From an uncultured Collinsella sp. (GTDB taxonomy: Bacteria; Actinomycetota; Coriobacteriia; Coriobacteriales; Coriobacteriaceae), in contig CAAERJ010000044.1 in assembly GCA_900758375.1 (NCBI GenBank), forward strand, positions 1-28,219: DNA of 28,219 nt. The letters are read 5' to 3'. Of this stretch, positions 5,522 to 13,141 are shown piece by piece (within the stretch, counting starts at the first letter, position 1; each line of letters opens with the position of its first letter). Position numbers and translations under genes: made by a program. The notes beneath the pieces are model-generated. The model was not told the DNA's origin. It searched no databases and saw nothing but the letters and a program-made list of their open reading frames with translations.

Positions 5522-6439
5522 CTATTTTTGAAAAAGTTTGCAGGCATTTTCCCAAGCTGCTCGCGCGATTGCCTCAGCATCCTCGCCGGTACGATCGACA
5601 CGGTCATTGACTAGCGTGTTTGCCGTGATGGAAATCATTGCCGGCTCGCACTCAAGACCGCGAATCGGCTCCGGCGCCATATACGGGCAATCCGTCTCGA
5701 ACAAAATGCGATCGAGCGGGGTTGCCGCAAATGCCTCGCGCACGTCGTCGTTGCGCTTAAAGGTGGCCGCGCCGCCATAGGCGATATAGCAGCCCAAACC
5801 CACAAAGCGCTCCATTGTGGCGCGATCTTCGCCAAAGCAGTGCAGCACGCAACCGGCCTGAGGCACGCCCACCTCGCGCAGCACGTTGTACGCATCCACG
5901 TGCGAGGTGCGCTCCCCATCCGAGTCCTCGTGCCGCAGGTGCAGCTCCACCGGCACATTGCGGCGCACGGCAACTTCGAGTTGGCGCGCCATACAGTCGA
6001 TCTGCACGCTGTGGGGCGCCGGCGCAATATCGTCGTCGTAATCCATGTGGTAGTCCAGACCGATCTCGCCGATACCAGCGCACAAAGGGTCATCGAGCGC
6101 AGCAACAACCTGCGCGTGAATGTCGTCGGTATAATCCGGCGCGCCATAGGGGTGAACGCCAGCGAGATACTTGATCTGCGGAATATCCCGCATCGGCAGA
6201 ATTTCGCGCACGAGCCAGTCGCTATAGTCCGTCACGCTGCGCTTGTCGGCGATGGGGTCGAGCATCGTCACCAGCAGGTCGACGCCCGCAGCCTTGGCGC
6301 GCAGGAGCGTCTCGGGCACATCCTTGCCCCAGAACGAAAGCAGATGCGCATGTGTGTCGGCAAGCGGTGCCAAGGGCACGGGGCAGGCAACCGTCTTCTT
6401 TTTCTTGGTAAACGTCACGCGTTCGGCATTAGGCGTCAT
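5522..6439 (-). CDS. tatD: TatD family metal-dependent deoxyribonuclease
   Basis: The product (305 aa) is a TIM-barrel hydrolase of the TatD/YcfH/YabD group, which carry 3'-5' DNase activity and act in the cytoplasm. Metal ligands are seen in family order: DTHAH (His30, His32), GIGEIGLDYH, VELHLRHED, VLHCFGE and FETDCPY. A Lys-rich N-terminal extension of about 20 residues precedes the barrel. The ATG lies inside the end of rsmA, overlapping by 11 nt, so the two are translationally coupled. The gene symbol denotes the family; the paralogue (tatD, ycfH or yabD) cannot be decided here. Confidence 0.92.
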   Translation of the reverse strand: MTPNAERVTFTKKKKTVACPVPLAPLADTHAHLLSFWGKDVPETLLRAKAAGVDLLVTMLDPIADKRSVTDYSDWLVREILPMRDIPQIKYLAGVHPYGAPDYTDDIHAQVVAALDDPLCAGIGEIGLDYHMDYDDDIAPAPHSVQIDCMARQLEVAVRRNVPVELHLRHEDSDGERTSHVDAYNVLREVGVPQAGCVLHCFGEDRATMERFVGLGCYIAYGGAATFKRNDDVREAFAATPLDRILFETDCPYMAPEPIRGLECEPAMISITANTLVNDRVDRTGEDAEAIARAAWENACKLFQK

Positions 6440-7289
6440 GGATTAGCTCCCGGGCCAGACGGACAAAGTCGGCAACATCGAGCGTCTCGGCGCGCGTGGT
6501 GGGTGAGATACCGCAAGTCTCAAAGGCGGCATCGAGCACGTCCTTGGCAAAGCCGTTGGCGCTCATGGAATTGCGGATGGTCTTGCGACGCTGAGCAAAT
6601 GCGGCGTCAATTACGCGGGCCACAAACTCGCGATCGAGTCCTTCGGGCACCACGCCGTCAACACGGTCGATACGCACGACGGCCGAATCTACGTGCGGCG
6701 CCGGCATAAAGCAACGCGGCGGCACCTCAAAGCGACCCGTCACCTGCGCATACAGGCCGAGCTTTGCCGTATAGCCGCCATAGGTCTTGTTGCCCGGCAC
6801 TGCGGCAATGCGATCGGCAACCTCCTTTTGAACCATGACGACGGCGCGCTTGAGCGCAGGCATCGTCTGGAAGAACTGCAGGATGATCGTCGCCGCCACG
6901 TTATAGGGCAGGTTCGCGACAAATACCGTCGGCTCACCGCCTGCGGCCTGCTCAATCTGCCCCGGCGTCACTCTGAGCGCGTCGCCCATGATAAAGCGGA
7001 AGTTGGCGTAGTCGGCGGCGTGAGCATCGAGCACCGGCTCGAGCTCGGGATCTGCCTCGATTGACGTGACGCACGCCGCCTCCTGCAGCAGCGCAAGCGT
7101 GAGCGTACCAACGCCCGGACCGACCTCGAGCACGCGCTCATCGCCCGCAAGCTCGGAAAGCTCGCAAATGCGCTCAATTACATGGTTGTCGATCAGGAAG
7201 TTCTGGCCCAGGCGATGCTTGGTCGCAAGGCCAAACTCCTCCAGCAGCTCCCTTGTTGCCGTGGGGTTTGCCAAAGGCGAAGTTGTCAT
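6429..7289 (-). CDS. rsmA: 16S rRNA (adenine1518/1519-N6)-dimethyltransferase
   Basis: The product (286 aa, typical) dimethylates two adjacent adenines in helix 45 of 16S rRNA, a late step in small-subunit assembly. The sequence shows KHRLGQNFL near residue 24, the SAM-binding LEVGPGVGTLT, acidic SIEADPEL, and the catalytic NLPYNVA motif. AAGGAGG lies 5 nt before the ATG. The neighbour tatD overlaps its end; this rsmA-tatD (ksgA-tatD/yabD) order is common in Gram-positive bacteria. The metG terminator is just upstream, so a separate promoter or read-through is needed; no clear promoter was seen. Confidence 0.97.
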   Translation of the reverse strand: MTTSPLANPTATRELLEEFGLATKHRLGQNFLIDNHVIERICELSELAGDERVLEVGPGVGTLTLALLQEAACVTSIEADPELEPVLDAHAADYANFRFIMGDALRVTPGQIEQAAGGEPTVFVANLPYNVAATIILQFFQTMPALKRAVVMVQKEVADRIAAVPGNKTYGGYTAKLGLYAQVTGRFEVPPRCFMPAPHVDSAVVRIDRVDGVVPEGLDREFVARVIDAAFAQRRKTIRNSMSANGFAKDVLDAAFETCGISPTTRAETLDVADFVRLARELIHDA

Positions 7290-7326
7290 AGTTGCCTCCT
7301 TAGCATGGTGGCGGCGTCTTGAAACA

Positions 7327-7356
7327 AAAGGGCATGGACCGTTGCGGCCATGCCCT
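7327..7356 (-). terminator. Terminator of metG
   Basis: On the minus strand a long stem built on GGGCATGG and CCATGCCC, with a further CCG/CGG pair and small bulge, is followed by TTTTGTTT. It lies about 40 nt downstream of the metG stop and 38 nt before the rsmA start. Confidence 0.8.
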
Positions 7357-7396
7357 TACATCTAAACAGCGAATTGCCGATATGGCGCGCGGCGTC

Positions 7397-8998
7397 TTAG
7401 CCCAGACGCGGGAACAGCGGCTCGCCCTTCTCGACGGGCTGACCACCGGCAAGCAAGCCCCAAGCGCAAATGCCCTTGAGGTCGTCGCTCGCGGCCTCGT
7501 CCTCGCAGGACAGGCGGCGCAGGGCCTCGGCAGAAGTCTGGGGCATGAGCGGCATCAGCAGGTGAGCGGCGATGCGGATGGCCTCGAGCAGGTTGTAGAT
7601 CACAAATGCCAGCTCGTCAGCCTTGGCCTCGTCCTTGGCAAGCGCCCAGGGCTCGGAGTCCTCGATGTAGTGGTTGGCGGCGTGGATGAGCTCCATGACC
7701 TCGTCCTTAGCTCCACCGTAATCGAGCACGTCCATCTTGGCCATGTAGCGCTCGACCAGGCCATCGGCGATCTTTGCCAGCGGGTTGTCGAACGCATCGA
7801 ACGACGCGGGCTTGGCGGGCGCGCAACCGTCAAAGTACTTGCCGCTCATGTTGAGCGAACGCGAGATAAGGTTGCCCCAGCTGTTGGCCAGGTCGGCGTT
7901 GTAGACCTGCTCCATGCGATCGAAGCTGATGGCACCGTCGGTGCCGGGGACGACGTCGGTCATGAAGTAGTAGCGATAGCCCTCGACGCCCAGCATGTCG
8001 ATAACGTCCTGCGGAGCGATGGCGTTGCCGCGGCTCTTGGACATCTTCTCGGCCTTGCCGGTCTCGGCATTGCGCACGGTCAGGAAGCCGTGGGCAAAGA
8101 CGTGCTCGGGCAGGGCCTCGCCGATGGCCATGAGCATGGCGGGCCAAATGACGCAGTGGAAGCGGATGATGTCCTTACCCACGATGTGGAACTGCGCGGG
8201 CCAGCGATAGGCCAGCTCGGCACGCGCCTCGTCGGTGTCGACACCGTAGCCGACGGCCGTCATATAGTTGAGCAGCGCATCGAACCACACGTAGGTCACG
8301 TGACCCTCGTCAAACGGGACCTGAATGCCCCAGTCAAAGCTCGTGCGGCTCACGGAAAGGTCGTTAAGGCCGCCCTCGACAAAGCTGCGCACCTCGTTCA
8401 TGCGGAACGCAGGCTCGACAAAGTCGGGGTGTTCGTCATAGAGCTTGAGCAGCTTATCCTGGAAGGCGGAAAGCTTAAAGAAGTAGGACTCCTCCTGCAC
8501 GCGCTCAAGCGGACGGTGGCAGTCGGGGCACAGGTGCTGGCCGACGCTGCCGTACTCCTCGTCGCCCTTCTGGACCTGCGTATCGGTGAAGTAGGTCTCG
8601 TCAGGCACGCAATACCAGCCGTCGTAGCTGCCCTTATACAGGTAACCGGACTCCTTCATGCGCTCCCATAGGTACTGCACGGCATGATGCTGGCGCGGCT
8701 CGGTGGTGCGGATGAAGTCGTCGTTGGAAATCTCGAGCTTGCTCCAAAGCTCCTTGAAGTGCGGGGCCTGGCTGTCGGTCCACTCCTGCGGCGTCATGCC
8801 ATGCTTGGCTGCGGCCTCGGCGACCTTCTCGCCGTGCTCGTCCATGCCGGTCAGGAACTTGACGTTATAGCCGGCGGAGCGGCGATAGCGAGCCTGAACG
8901 TCGGCGATGATGGTGGAATAAGCCGTGCCCAGGTGCGGATCGGCGTTGACGTAGTAGATGGGCGTCGTGATAAAGAACGAAGGCTTGCTTTGATCCAT
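7397..8998 (-). CDS. metG: Methionine--tRNA ligase
   Basis: The product (533 aa) charges elongator and initiator tRNA-Met. It is a class I synthetase of the shorter form without the C-terminal tRNA-binding (EMAP/Trbp111) domain. The HIGH-type motif is HLGT after PIYYVNADP, and KMSKS is at 318-322. The connective insert keeps one zinc-type pair (LCPDC near residue 160) while the first pair is reduced to a single Cys (WYCVPDE), so at most one zinc knuckle is intact. It follows rsmI by 69 nt and ends in a terminator. Confidence 0.97.
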   Translation of the reverse strand: MDQSKPSFFITTPIYYVNADPHLGTAYSTIIADVQARYRRSAGYNVKFLTGMDEHGEKVAEAAAKHGMTPQEWTDSQAPHFKELWSKLEISNDDFIRTTEPRQHHAVQYLWERMKESGYLYKGSYDGWYCVPDETYFTDTQVQKGDEEYGSVGQHLCPDCHRPLERVQEESYFFKLSAFQDKLLKLYDEHPDFVEPAFRMNEVRSFVEGGLNDLSVSRTSFDWGIQVPFDEGHVTYVWFDALLNYMTAVGYGVDTDEARAELAYRWPAQFHIVGKDIIRFHCVIWPAMLMAIGEALPEHVFAHGFLTVRNAETGKAEKMSKSRGNAIAPQDVIDMLGVEGYRYYFMTDVVPGTDGAISFDRMEQVYNADLANSWGNLISRSLNMSGKYFDGCAPAKPASFDAFDNPLAKIADGLVERYMAKMDVLDYGGAKDEVMELIHAANHYIEDSEPWALAKDEAKADELAFVIYNLLEAIRIAAHLLMPLMPQTSAEALRRLSCEDEAASDDLKGICAWGLLAGGQPVEKGEPLFPRLG

Positions 8999-9067
8999 GG
9001 GGTTTGTCCTCCAGAAAAACGTTGCATACAGGGGATGATTCTAGCGCAAGGGCTGGATATCCTCCAT

Positions 9068-9946
9068 CTATTGCATATCGAGCACCATGGCATAGACATC
9101 GCGCTTGCGGCGCGAATGCTTCTGAGACAGGCGCTTGGCCACCGCAGAGGCGGGCTCCCCCTCCTCGAGTGCGGTGCGGATATCCTCGCGCAGGGCCTCG
9201 TCGGGATCCGCTGCCGCGGCGCCAACCGGCACGATGCCGGCCTCCTCATCCTCGCTCGGCGGCGCGATGACCAGCGCAATCTCGCCCTTTACCTCGCCGC
9301 GAGCACGCAGCTCCTCGGCGAGCTGGGCAGCGGGCCCGCGCAAGACTTCCTCGTGCAGCTTGGTGAGTTCGCGGCAGACGGCAACCTCACGCTGAGGAAA
9401 GACCTCTGTCACGGCCCCGAGCGTCGCCACGATGCGATGTGGAGACTCGTAGAAGATGAGCGCGCCGGGCACCACGGCAAGGCGCTGCAAACGGCGCACG
9501 CGGTCGCCGTGCTTTCGGCCCAAAAAGCCCTCGAAGAAAAAATGCTCGCAGGGAATGCCGGACGAAACGAGCGCCGTGACGCAAGCGGAGGGCCCGGGGA
9601 CAACTTCGACGGGCACATCGGCCTCACGCGCTGCCTCGACCAGCGCCTGGCCGGGATCGGACACGCTCGGCATGCCGGCGTCCGAGGCAAAGGCGAGGGT
9701 CTCCCCCGCCAGCAGACGGTCGACCAGGCCGGCGGCGCGGCTGGCGATCACATTCTCGTCGCAACGGACAAGCGGCTTGGAAATGCCCAGGTGCATCAGC
9801 AGCTTTGACGTCACACGCGTGTCTTCGCAGCAGATGGCATCGGCGGCGGCAAAGGCCTCGCCAACGCGCGGGGACAGGTCGCCCAGGTTGCCGATGGGCG
9901 TGCCGACCACATAGAGTTTGCCCGTATGGGCGCTGTTTTGCGTCAT
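9068..9946 (-). CDS. rsmI: 16S rRNA (cytidine1402-2'-O)-methyltransferase
   Basis: The product (292 aa) is the tetrapyrrole-methylase-fold enzyme that 2'-O-methylates C1402 in the ribosomal P site. Signs are KLYVVGTPIGNLGDLSPR at the N-terminus, CCEDTRVTSKLL, the glycine-rich SDAGMPSVSDPG, and VEVVPGPSA. The start ATG at 9946 lies 6 nt after the GH5 stop, and the ribosome binding site is weak, so translation is probably coupled. Confidence 0.96.
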   Translation of the reverse strand: MTQNSAHTGKLYVVGTPIGNLGDLSPRVGEAFAAADAICCEDTRVTSKLLMHLGISKPLVRCDENVIASRAAGLVDRLLAGETLAFASDAGMPSVSDPGQALVEAAREADVPVEVVPGPSACVTALVSSGIPCEHFFFEGFLGRKHGDRVRRLQRLAVVPGALIFYESPHRIVATLGAVTEVFPQREVAVCRELTKLHEEVLRGPAAQLAEELRARGEVKGEIALVIAPPSEDEEAGIVPVGAAAADPDEALREDIRTALEEGEPASAVAKRLSQKHSRRKRDVYAMVLDMQ

Positions 9947-9952
9947 ATCAAC

Positions 9953-11014
9953 CTATTCAATCATGCCGCGCTCGAGCGTACCGAGCGCCGCGCGGGCGTC
10001 CCATGCCGCAATGCGCTTCTCGGTCTTCCACGTTTGGAAGAACCAACCGGCAGCCGGCGCAAACGAAGCCAGCTGGTTGGCGATAAACACGCGCTCGTAG
10101 GCATTGCGTCCCTCGGGCGTAACCGACGAGTTGGCAAAGATCGCCGCGCCCGACCATTCGCCCACCAGCACGGGGAACCCTGCCGAAATTGCTTCTTTAA
10201 GCTCGCGCTTGTTGCGCGAGATCGCCGTCGTCAGCCCGCGGGGACTCGTGATGTCGAGTGCATACTCGTCGCGGTAATGGTACAGGTGAAGGTCCATGTA
10301 GACGTTCTTGTACTTGGCGCCGCGCATAAAATGCTTCCACTCGCTGGGATACCCCGAAGACGAGAAGACGACGATTTTATCCTCGGGCATATACGAACGG
10401 ACGAGCTCGTAGGCATCACGATAGAAATTGCGCAGGTAGTGGGCCGGAATGCCATCCGTCATGGTAAAGAGGCTCTTGCGGACGCTCATCTGCGGCGTGT
10501 CCAGCAGCTCAATGCCCAGCAGGCTCTCGGCCTCGCCGTAGCGATCGGCCAAGCGCTCGAGCACGTCGAGTGCGACATGACGGCCGTTGGTGGACGAATG
10601 CCACTCGGCAACAGCCTCCGGCGTGGTGGGCGAATCGTTGGAATCGCCCTGGCCACCGGGCACCGTCGCCAGATCGAGCAGCACGCGGATGTCGTACTTG
10701 GCAGCCCACTCAATTGCACGGTCGATGTAGTCGACAACCGAGATGTAGGACGCGTCGGACTCCTGCGAACCAAAGGCATACCAGGGCACCGGCAGACGCA
10801 CGGCATTGAGACCGATCTGCGCCATGCGGCGAAAATCGTCCTCACTCACAAACGTCTCGTAATGACGGCGCATGCGCTCGTTATAGGCGGCGGTGCCCAT
10901 GGCCTCCTGCAGCTCGGCCGCGTTGGATGCACCGGTCGCCGCGTATAGCGACGGGGTCACCCAAGGCTCGGGAATAAACCAGCCAGAGAGATTAACGCCG
11001 AGTATCCTCTCCAT
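9953..11014 (-). CDS. GH5-like (exo-beta-1,3-glucanase-like) protein lacking the canonical acid/base Glu
   Basis: The product (353 aa) is a TIM-barrel protein with no signal peptide, so probably cytoplasmic. Its N-terminus GVNLSGWFIPEPWVTPSLY is very close to the family pattern of fungal and bacterial glucan beta-1,3-glucosidases of GH5. The strand-7 nucleophile motif VGEWSG is kept (Glu286). The strand-4 motif, normally GIELLNEP with Glu as acid/base, reads GIELLDTP (Asp172-Thr173), so the acid/base residue is absent. It may use another residue or have lost hydrolysis. The start at 11014 is set by AAGGGGG about 6 nt upstream; a longer in-frame extension has no support. It is the first gene of the rsmI-metG run, behind a promoter at about 11080. 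Confidence 0.8.
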   Translation of the reverse strand: MERILGVNLSGWFIPEPWVTPSLYAATGASNAAELQEAMGTAAYNERMRRHYETFVSEDDFRRMAQIGLNAVRLPVPWYAFGSQESDASYISVVDYIDRAIEWAAKYDIRVLLDLATVPGGQGDSNDSPTTPEAVAEWHSSTNGRHVALDVLERLADRYGEAESLLGIELLDTPQMSVRKSLFTMTDGIPAHYLRNFYRDAYELVRSYMPEDKIVVFSSSGYPSEWKHFMRGAKYKNVYMDLHLYHYRDEYALDITSPRGLTTAISRNKRELKEAISAGFPVLVGEWSGAAIFANSSVTPEGRNAYERVFIANQLASFAPAAGWFFQTWKTEKRIAAWDARAALGTLERGMIE

Positions 11015-11079
11015 CACTGCCCCCTTCGGATCGTGCAGGCCAAACCTGCATCGTATTGCATAGGAAAAGTATCGTTTTG

Positions 11080-11116
11080 AGTATACCCGCGCGTGCGGAC
11101 AGACGACCGAACGGTC
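11080..11116 (-). promoter_or_regulatory. Promoter and candidate operator of the GH5-rsmI-metG unit
   Basis: A TATACT -10 (11080-11085, minus strand) lies 66 nt before the start codon. The -35 region is poor and is covered by the inverted repeat GACCG-N2-CGGTC (11105-11116), with flanking AGAC/GTCT bases. A repressor or activator site is plausible; the protein is unknown. Confidence 0.45.
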
Positions 11117-11252
11117 TGCAAAGTGGCGCAAAAGCGGGAGGAATGTCTGGGGCGGGCCCGAGCTAGTGCGCCGAGATGTGCACGCACGTCGGAAGTAAGC
11201 GCCGGAAAGCGCATCCCGCCTTCTCGTTCAATAACGGGATGCATTTTCCGCG

Positions 11253-11322
11253 GGTCCACATAAAAGAAAAGGACCCCTTTGCAGAGGTCCTAGTCAATTC
11301 GAGGTGGCGGGGAAGGGAATCG
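11253..11322. repeat. Direct repeat copy A: duplicated 3' end of tRNA-Phe plus terminator
   Basis: This 70-bp segment equals 11439-11508 with one mismatch (11301 against 11487), 186 bp apart. It contains the terminator (11270-11291) and the last part of the tRNA-Phe gene up to the T-loop. No tRNA body follows. Confidence 0.9.
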
Positions 11323-11438
11323 CGTCCGCGCGCTGCGCGGACGGACCGCCGCGGCGCTTGCGCGCCTTGCGAGCTACGCTGGAAAACGCTTGCGCGTTTC
11401 CTCAGCTCCGCGCCCTCACGGGGTTCGATTCCATGCAT
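11323..11438. repeat. GC-rich tRNA-associated module (Phe locus)
   Basis: The module starts with GC-rich palindromes, has an imperfect hairpin around GAAAACGC/GCGTTTC (11381-11401) like the Arg and Leu modules, and ends with GGGGTTCGATTCC at 11420-11432, a perfect inverted copy of the tRNA-Phe T-arm (11502-11514). Open frames across it translate repeat and tRNA sequence and are not genes. Confidence 0.7.
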
Positions 11439-11490
11439 GGTCCACATAAAAGAAAAGGACCCCTTTGCAGAGGTCCTAGTCAATTCAAGG

Positions 11491-11508
<18 letters not shown>
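11439..11508. repeat. Direct repeat copy B (attached to the intact tRNA-Phe)
   Basis: This copy continues into the complete tRNA-Phe. It holds the functional terminator. Confidence 0.9.
11448..11477 (-). terminator. Terminator of tRNA-Phe
   Basis: On the minus strand AGGACCTCT pairs with AGGGGTCCT (9 bp, one G-U) around GCAA, followed by TTTCTTTT. The G-U pair on this strand (a C-A mismatch on the other) fixes the orientation. Confidence 0.85.
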
Positions 11509-11563
<55 letters not shown>

Positions 11564-11595
11564 ATTTGAGGTGTGCCTTGTTTCAAGGCTTGATT

Positions 11596-11623
11596 AGTAT
11601 AACCAAGGACGCGCTCCGGTCAA
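11596..11623 (-). promoter_or_regulatory. Promoter of tRNA-Phe
   Basis: On the minus strand TTGACC (11618-11623) is 16 nt before TATACT (11596-11601), a strong match. It starts about 30 nt before the tRNA. Confidence 0.75.
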
Positions 11624-11698
11624 CCGAGAATTTGAAAAAAGTTTTTGAGCACGGCGCCAGCCACAAGGCCGACCCTATAGAACAGCACGTTAGAGACA

Positions 11699-11983
11699 TC
11701 AACCCACCGCAAGAAGTTTTTCGCTCAAGGCTGCACGGGCAAACTCACTTGGCGTCATTCCTTCAGCCGCCGCCCGACGACGAATCGCCTCCTTCATCCC
11801 TAGGGGAATCTTGACCGATAGCGTTGCCGTCCCTTCGCTTGAGAGCGGAGGCCGCCCGTGCACGATCCCCCCAACGGTATGCTCGCCGTCCGGAAACCCG
11901 CCATGCTCGTACGACTCGCACCACGCGTCAATCATTTCATCCGTTACAACCTGACCATTGGCAGCCGTATACGCCTTGCTCAT
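11699..11983 (-). CDS. Ribbon-helix-helix antitoxin of a type II toxin-antitoxin pair
   Basis: The product (94 aa) has a variable N-terminal half and a C-terminal half with LSVKIPLGMKEAIRRRAAAE followed by MTPSEFARAALSEKL, which reads as a CopG/RHH type strand-helix-helix DNA-binding fold. Antitoxins of this kind bind the toxin and repress their operon. The ATG at 11983 (or 11986) overlaps the toxin stop codon and AGAGGGG lies 6 nt before it. A perfect inverted repeat in front of the toxin gene is a possible operator. The toxin-first order resembles BrnT-BrnA pairs; the exact family is unsure. Confidence 0.75.
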   Translation of the reverse strand: MSKAYTAANGQVVTDEMIDAWCESYEHGGFPDGEHTVGGIVHGRPPLSSEGTATLSVKIPLGMKEAIRRRAAAEGMTPSEFARAALSEKLLAVG

Positions 11984-12250
11984 CATCGACCCCTCTGCCG
12001 AGCTTGCTCGATCTCTTGCCAGAATTTCTTCTGAACCGGAGACAGGGCATGAATAATGAGCCATCCACGAATTAGTTCGACTGCAACAAGTTCCATACTT
12101 CGACCATCTGGAAGCCATCCAATGGCAAGCCATCTCGGCGGCTCGTCCTCCGACTCGCGGCGAATGCACTCAGTAACCGCGAACCAGGCACCAAGCACTT
12201 TCTTTTCCGTCAAGTGTTTTTTTGGCGTTGGGATGGATCTCAACATCCAT
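11983..12250 (-). pseudogene. Toxin of a toxin-antitoxin pair, frameshifted in an A7 run
   Basis: Two overlapping frames together give a coherent 88-aa protein. The frame that starts at 12250 with the best ribosome binding site (GGAGGAG, 7 nt) reads MDVEIHPNAKK, then fails after 7 A residues (12217-12223, minus strand) and stops at 12170. The other frame supplies HLTEKKVLGAWFAV and on to RWLAIGWLPDGR and IIHALSPVQKKFW. Removing one A joins them; the span of 268 nt is 3n+1. The core (DGR, then a Val-rich strand and a His-Ala segment before KKFW) resembles BrnT-like RelE-fold RNases, a tentative match. A start at 12246 in the second frame is possible but has worse spacing and an unrelated N-terminus. 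Confidence 0.7.
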
Positions 12251-12275
12251 GCATCTTCTCCTCCATCTTACCCAA

Positions 12276-12290
12276 TTTCGTATGACGAAA
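12276..12290. promoter_or_regulatory. Candidate operator of the toxin-antitoxin operon
   Basis: TTTCGT-ATG-ACGAAA is a perfect 6-bp inverted repeat with a 3-nt centre, 26 nt upstream of the toxin start. RHH antitoxins bind such short palindromes to autoregulate. A weak TTGGCG-N17-TACGAA promoter would overlap it. Confidence 0.5.
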
Positions 12291-12308
12291 GTCCGCTGTC
12301 GCCAATTC

Positions 12309-12668
12309 TTACGCCGGCACTTGTTGAAAGGCGGGAGGTATAGCGAGGATTGAAGGGCGTTCCAGCACCGCCCAGGCACCGGGACAGGAACACATGCGCC
12401 AAGGACGGACGTTTTCGTAGCATGCGAGGATGCTGCCGTTGCGGTCGATAAAAGCAATGTCGATGGGGTAGGCCATAAAGCAGGTGTGGACCGAAGAGCA
12501 GCGTGGGAACGCCATGACGAGCGGCAACCCGTTGGCGGCAATCGGAGACCGTCCCAGCATGCCGCGCAGGCGCACGGCAAACGACTCCGCCACCACAAAC
12601 TCGGCAGGCGCCCAACCCAGCCTGTTGAGCGCCCGCGCGTAGGCAATGTAGGATGAGGCCGCGGTCAC
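12309..12668 (-). CDS. DUF192 protein at the end of the Tad operon
   Basis: The product (about 119 aa) belongs to DUF192 (COG1430), shown by RLRGMLGR, then MAFPRCSSVHTCFMAYPIDIAF and the following DRNGSILACYENVRPW. The family function is not established. Many members are secreted, but no clear signal peptide is seen with the chosen start. GTG at 12668 overlaps the stop of the preceding pseudopilin gene by 4 nt (GTGA), which fixes the start and the cotranscription. The core has several Cys residues (HTC, ACYE, CSCPG), which is more than expected for a cytoplasmic actinobacterial protein. Confidence 0.8.
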   Translation of the reverse strand: MTAASSYIAYARALNRLGWAPAEFVVAESFAVRLRGMLGRSPIAANGLPLVMAFPRCSSVHTCFMAYPIDIAFIDRNGSILACYENVRPWRMCSCPGAWAVLERPSILAIPPAFQQVPA

Positions 12669-13141
12669 ATAACCACCCCCGGACGCCACGGATCGACCGT
12701 CACTGCGCGCTCGTGCGACAACTTTGCCGGTGCCCCCAGCGAAACGCCGGCGATGCTGAGCGAGCTCGGCCACGGCTCGTAGCGCATGGTACAGGTATAG
12801 GTCCTAAACGTGCCGGAGAGCGAAAGCAGACCGCCATCCGATGTCGTCGCACCCTGCTCGCTCGAGACCTCAATCTGCAAGTCATAGCCTTCCATGGCAT
12901 GTTGGATCTGAGCCTGAACGGTCGCGGAGGCATCGATGGAGCTGTCATCGCCCTCCCCGCTCGGCGCCACGGCATGCGCTAGCACGATATCGGGCACCAC
13001 GCGATCGAAGCGCGCGACCGCGTCGGCAAAGACCATGACGTTGTACACGATAAGCGCCAGAACCAGCAGGACGGGCGTGACCACGGCCATCTCGACCGTC
13101 GCCTGGGCGCGCTCCTCGCACAGGCGCGTGCGGATGCCCAT
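12665..13141 (-). CDS. TadE-like pseudopilin
   Basis: The product (158 aa) starts MGIRTRLCEERAQATVEMAVV, a short basic leader followed by the TadE/F-type motif and one membrane helix (about residues 17-38). Such proteins are minor components of the Flp/Tad pilus, probably processed by a prepilin peptidase after Ala before Gln, with Glu at +5. The remaining part is an extracellular domain ending in TVDPWRPGVVM. The ATG overlaps the stop of the large TadG-like gene (TAATG), so the genes are coupled. Confidence 0.88.
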   Translation of the reverse strand: MGIRTRLCEERAQATVEMAVVTPVLLVLALIVYNVMVFADAVARFDRVVPDIVLAHAVAPSGEGDDSSIDASATVQAQIQHAMEGYDLQIEVSSEQGATTSDGGLLSLSGTFRTYTCTMRYEPWPSSLSIAGVSLGAPAKLSHERAVTVDPWRPGVVM

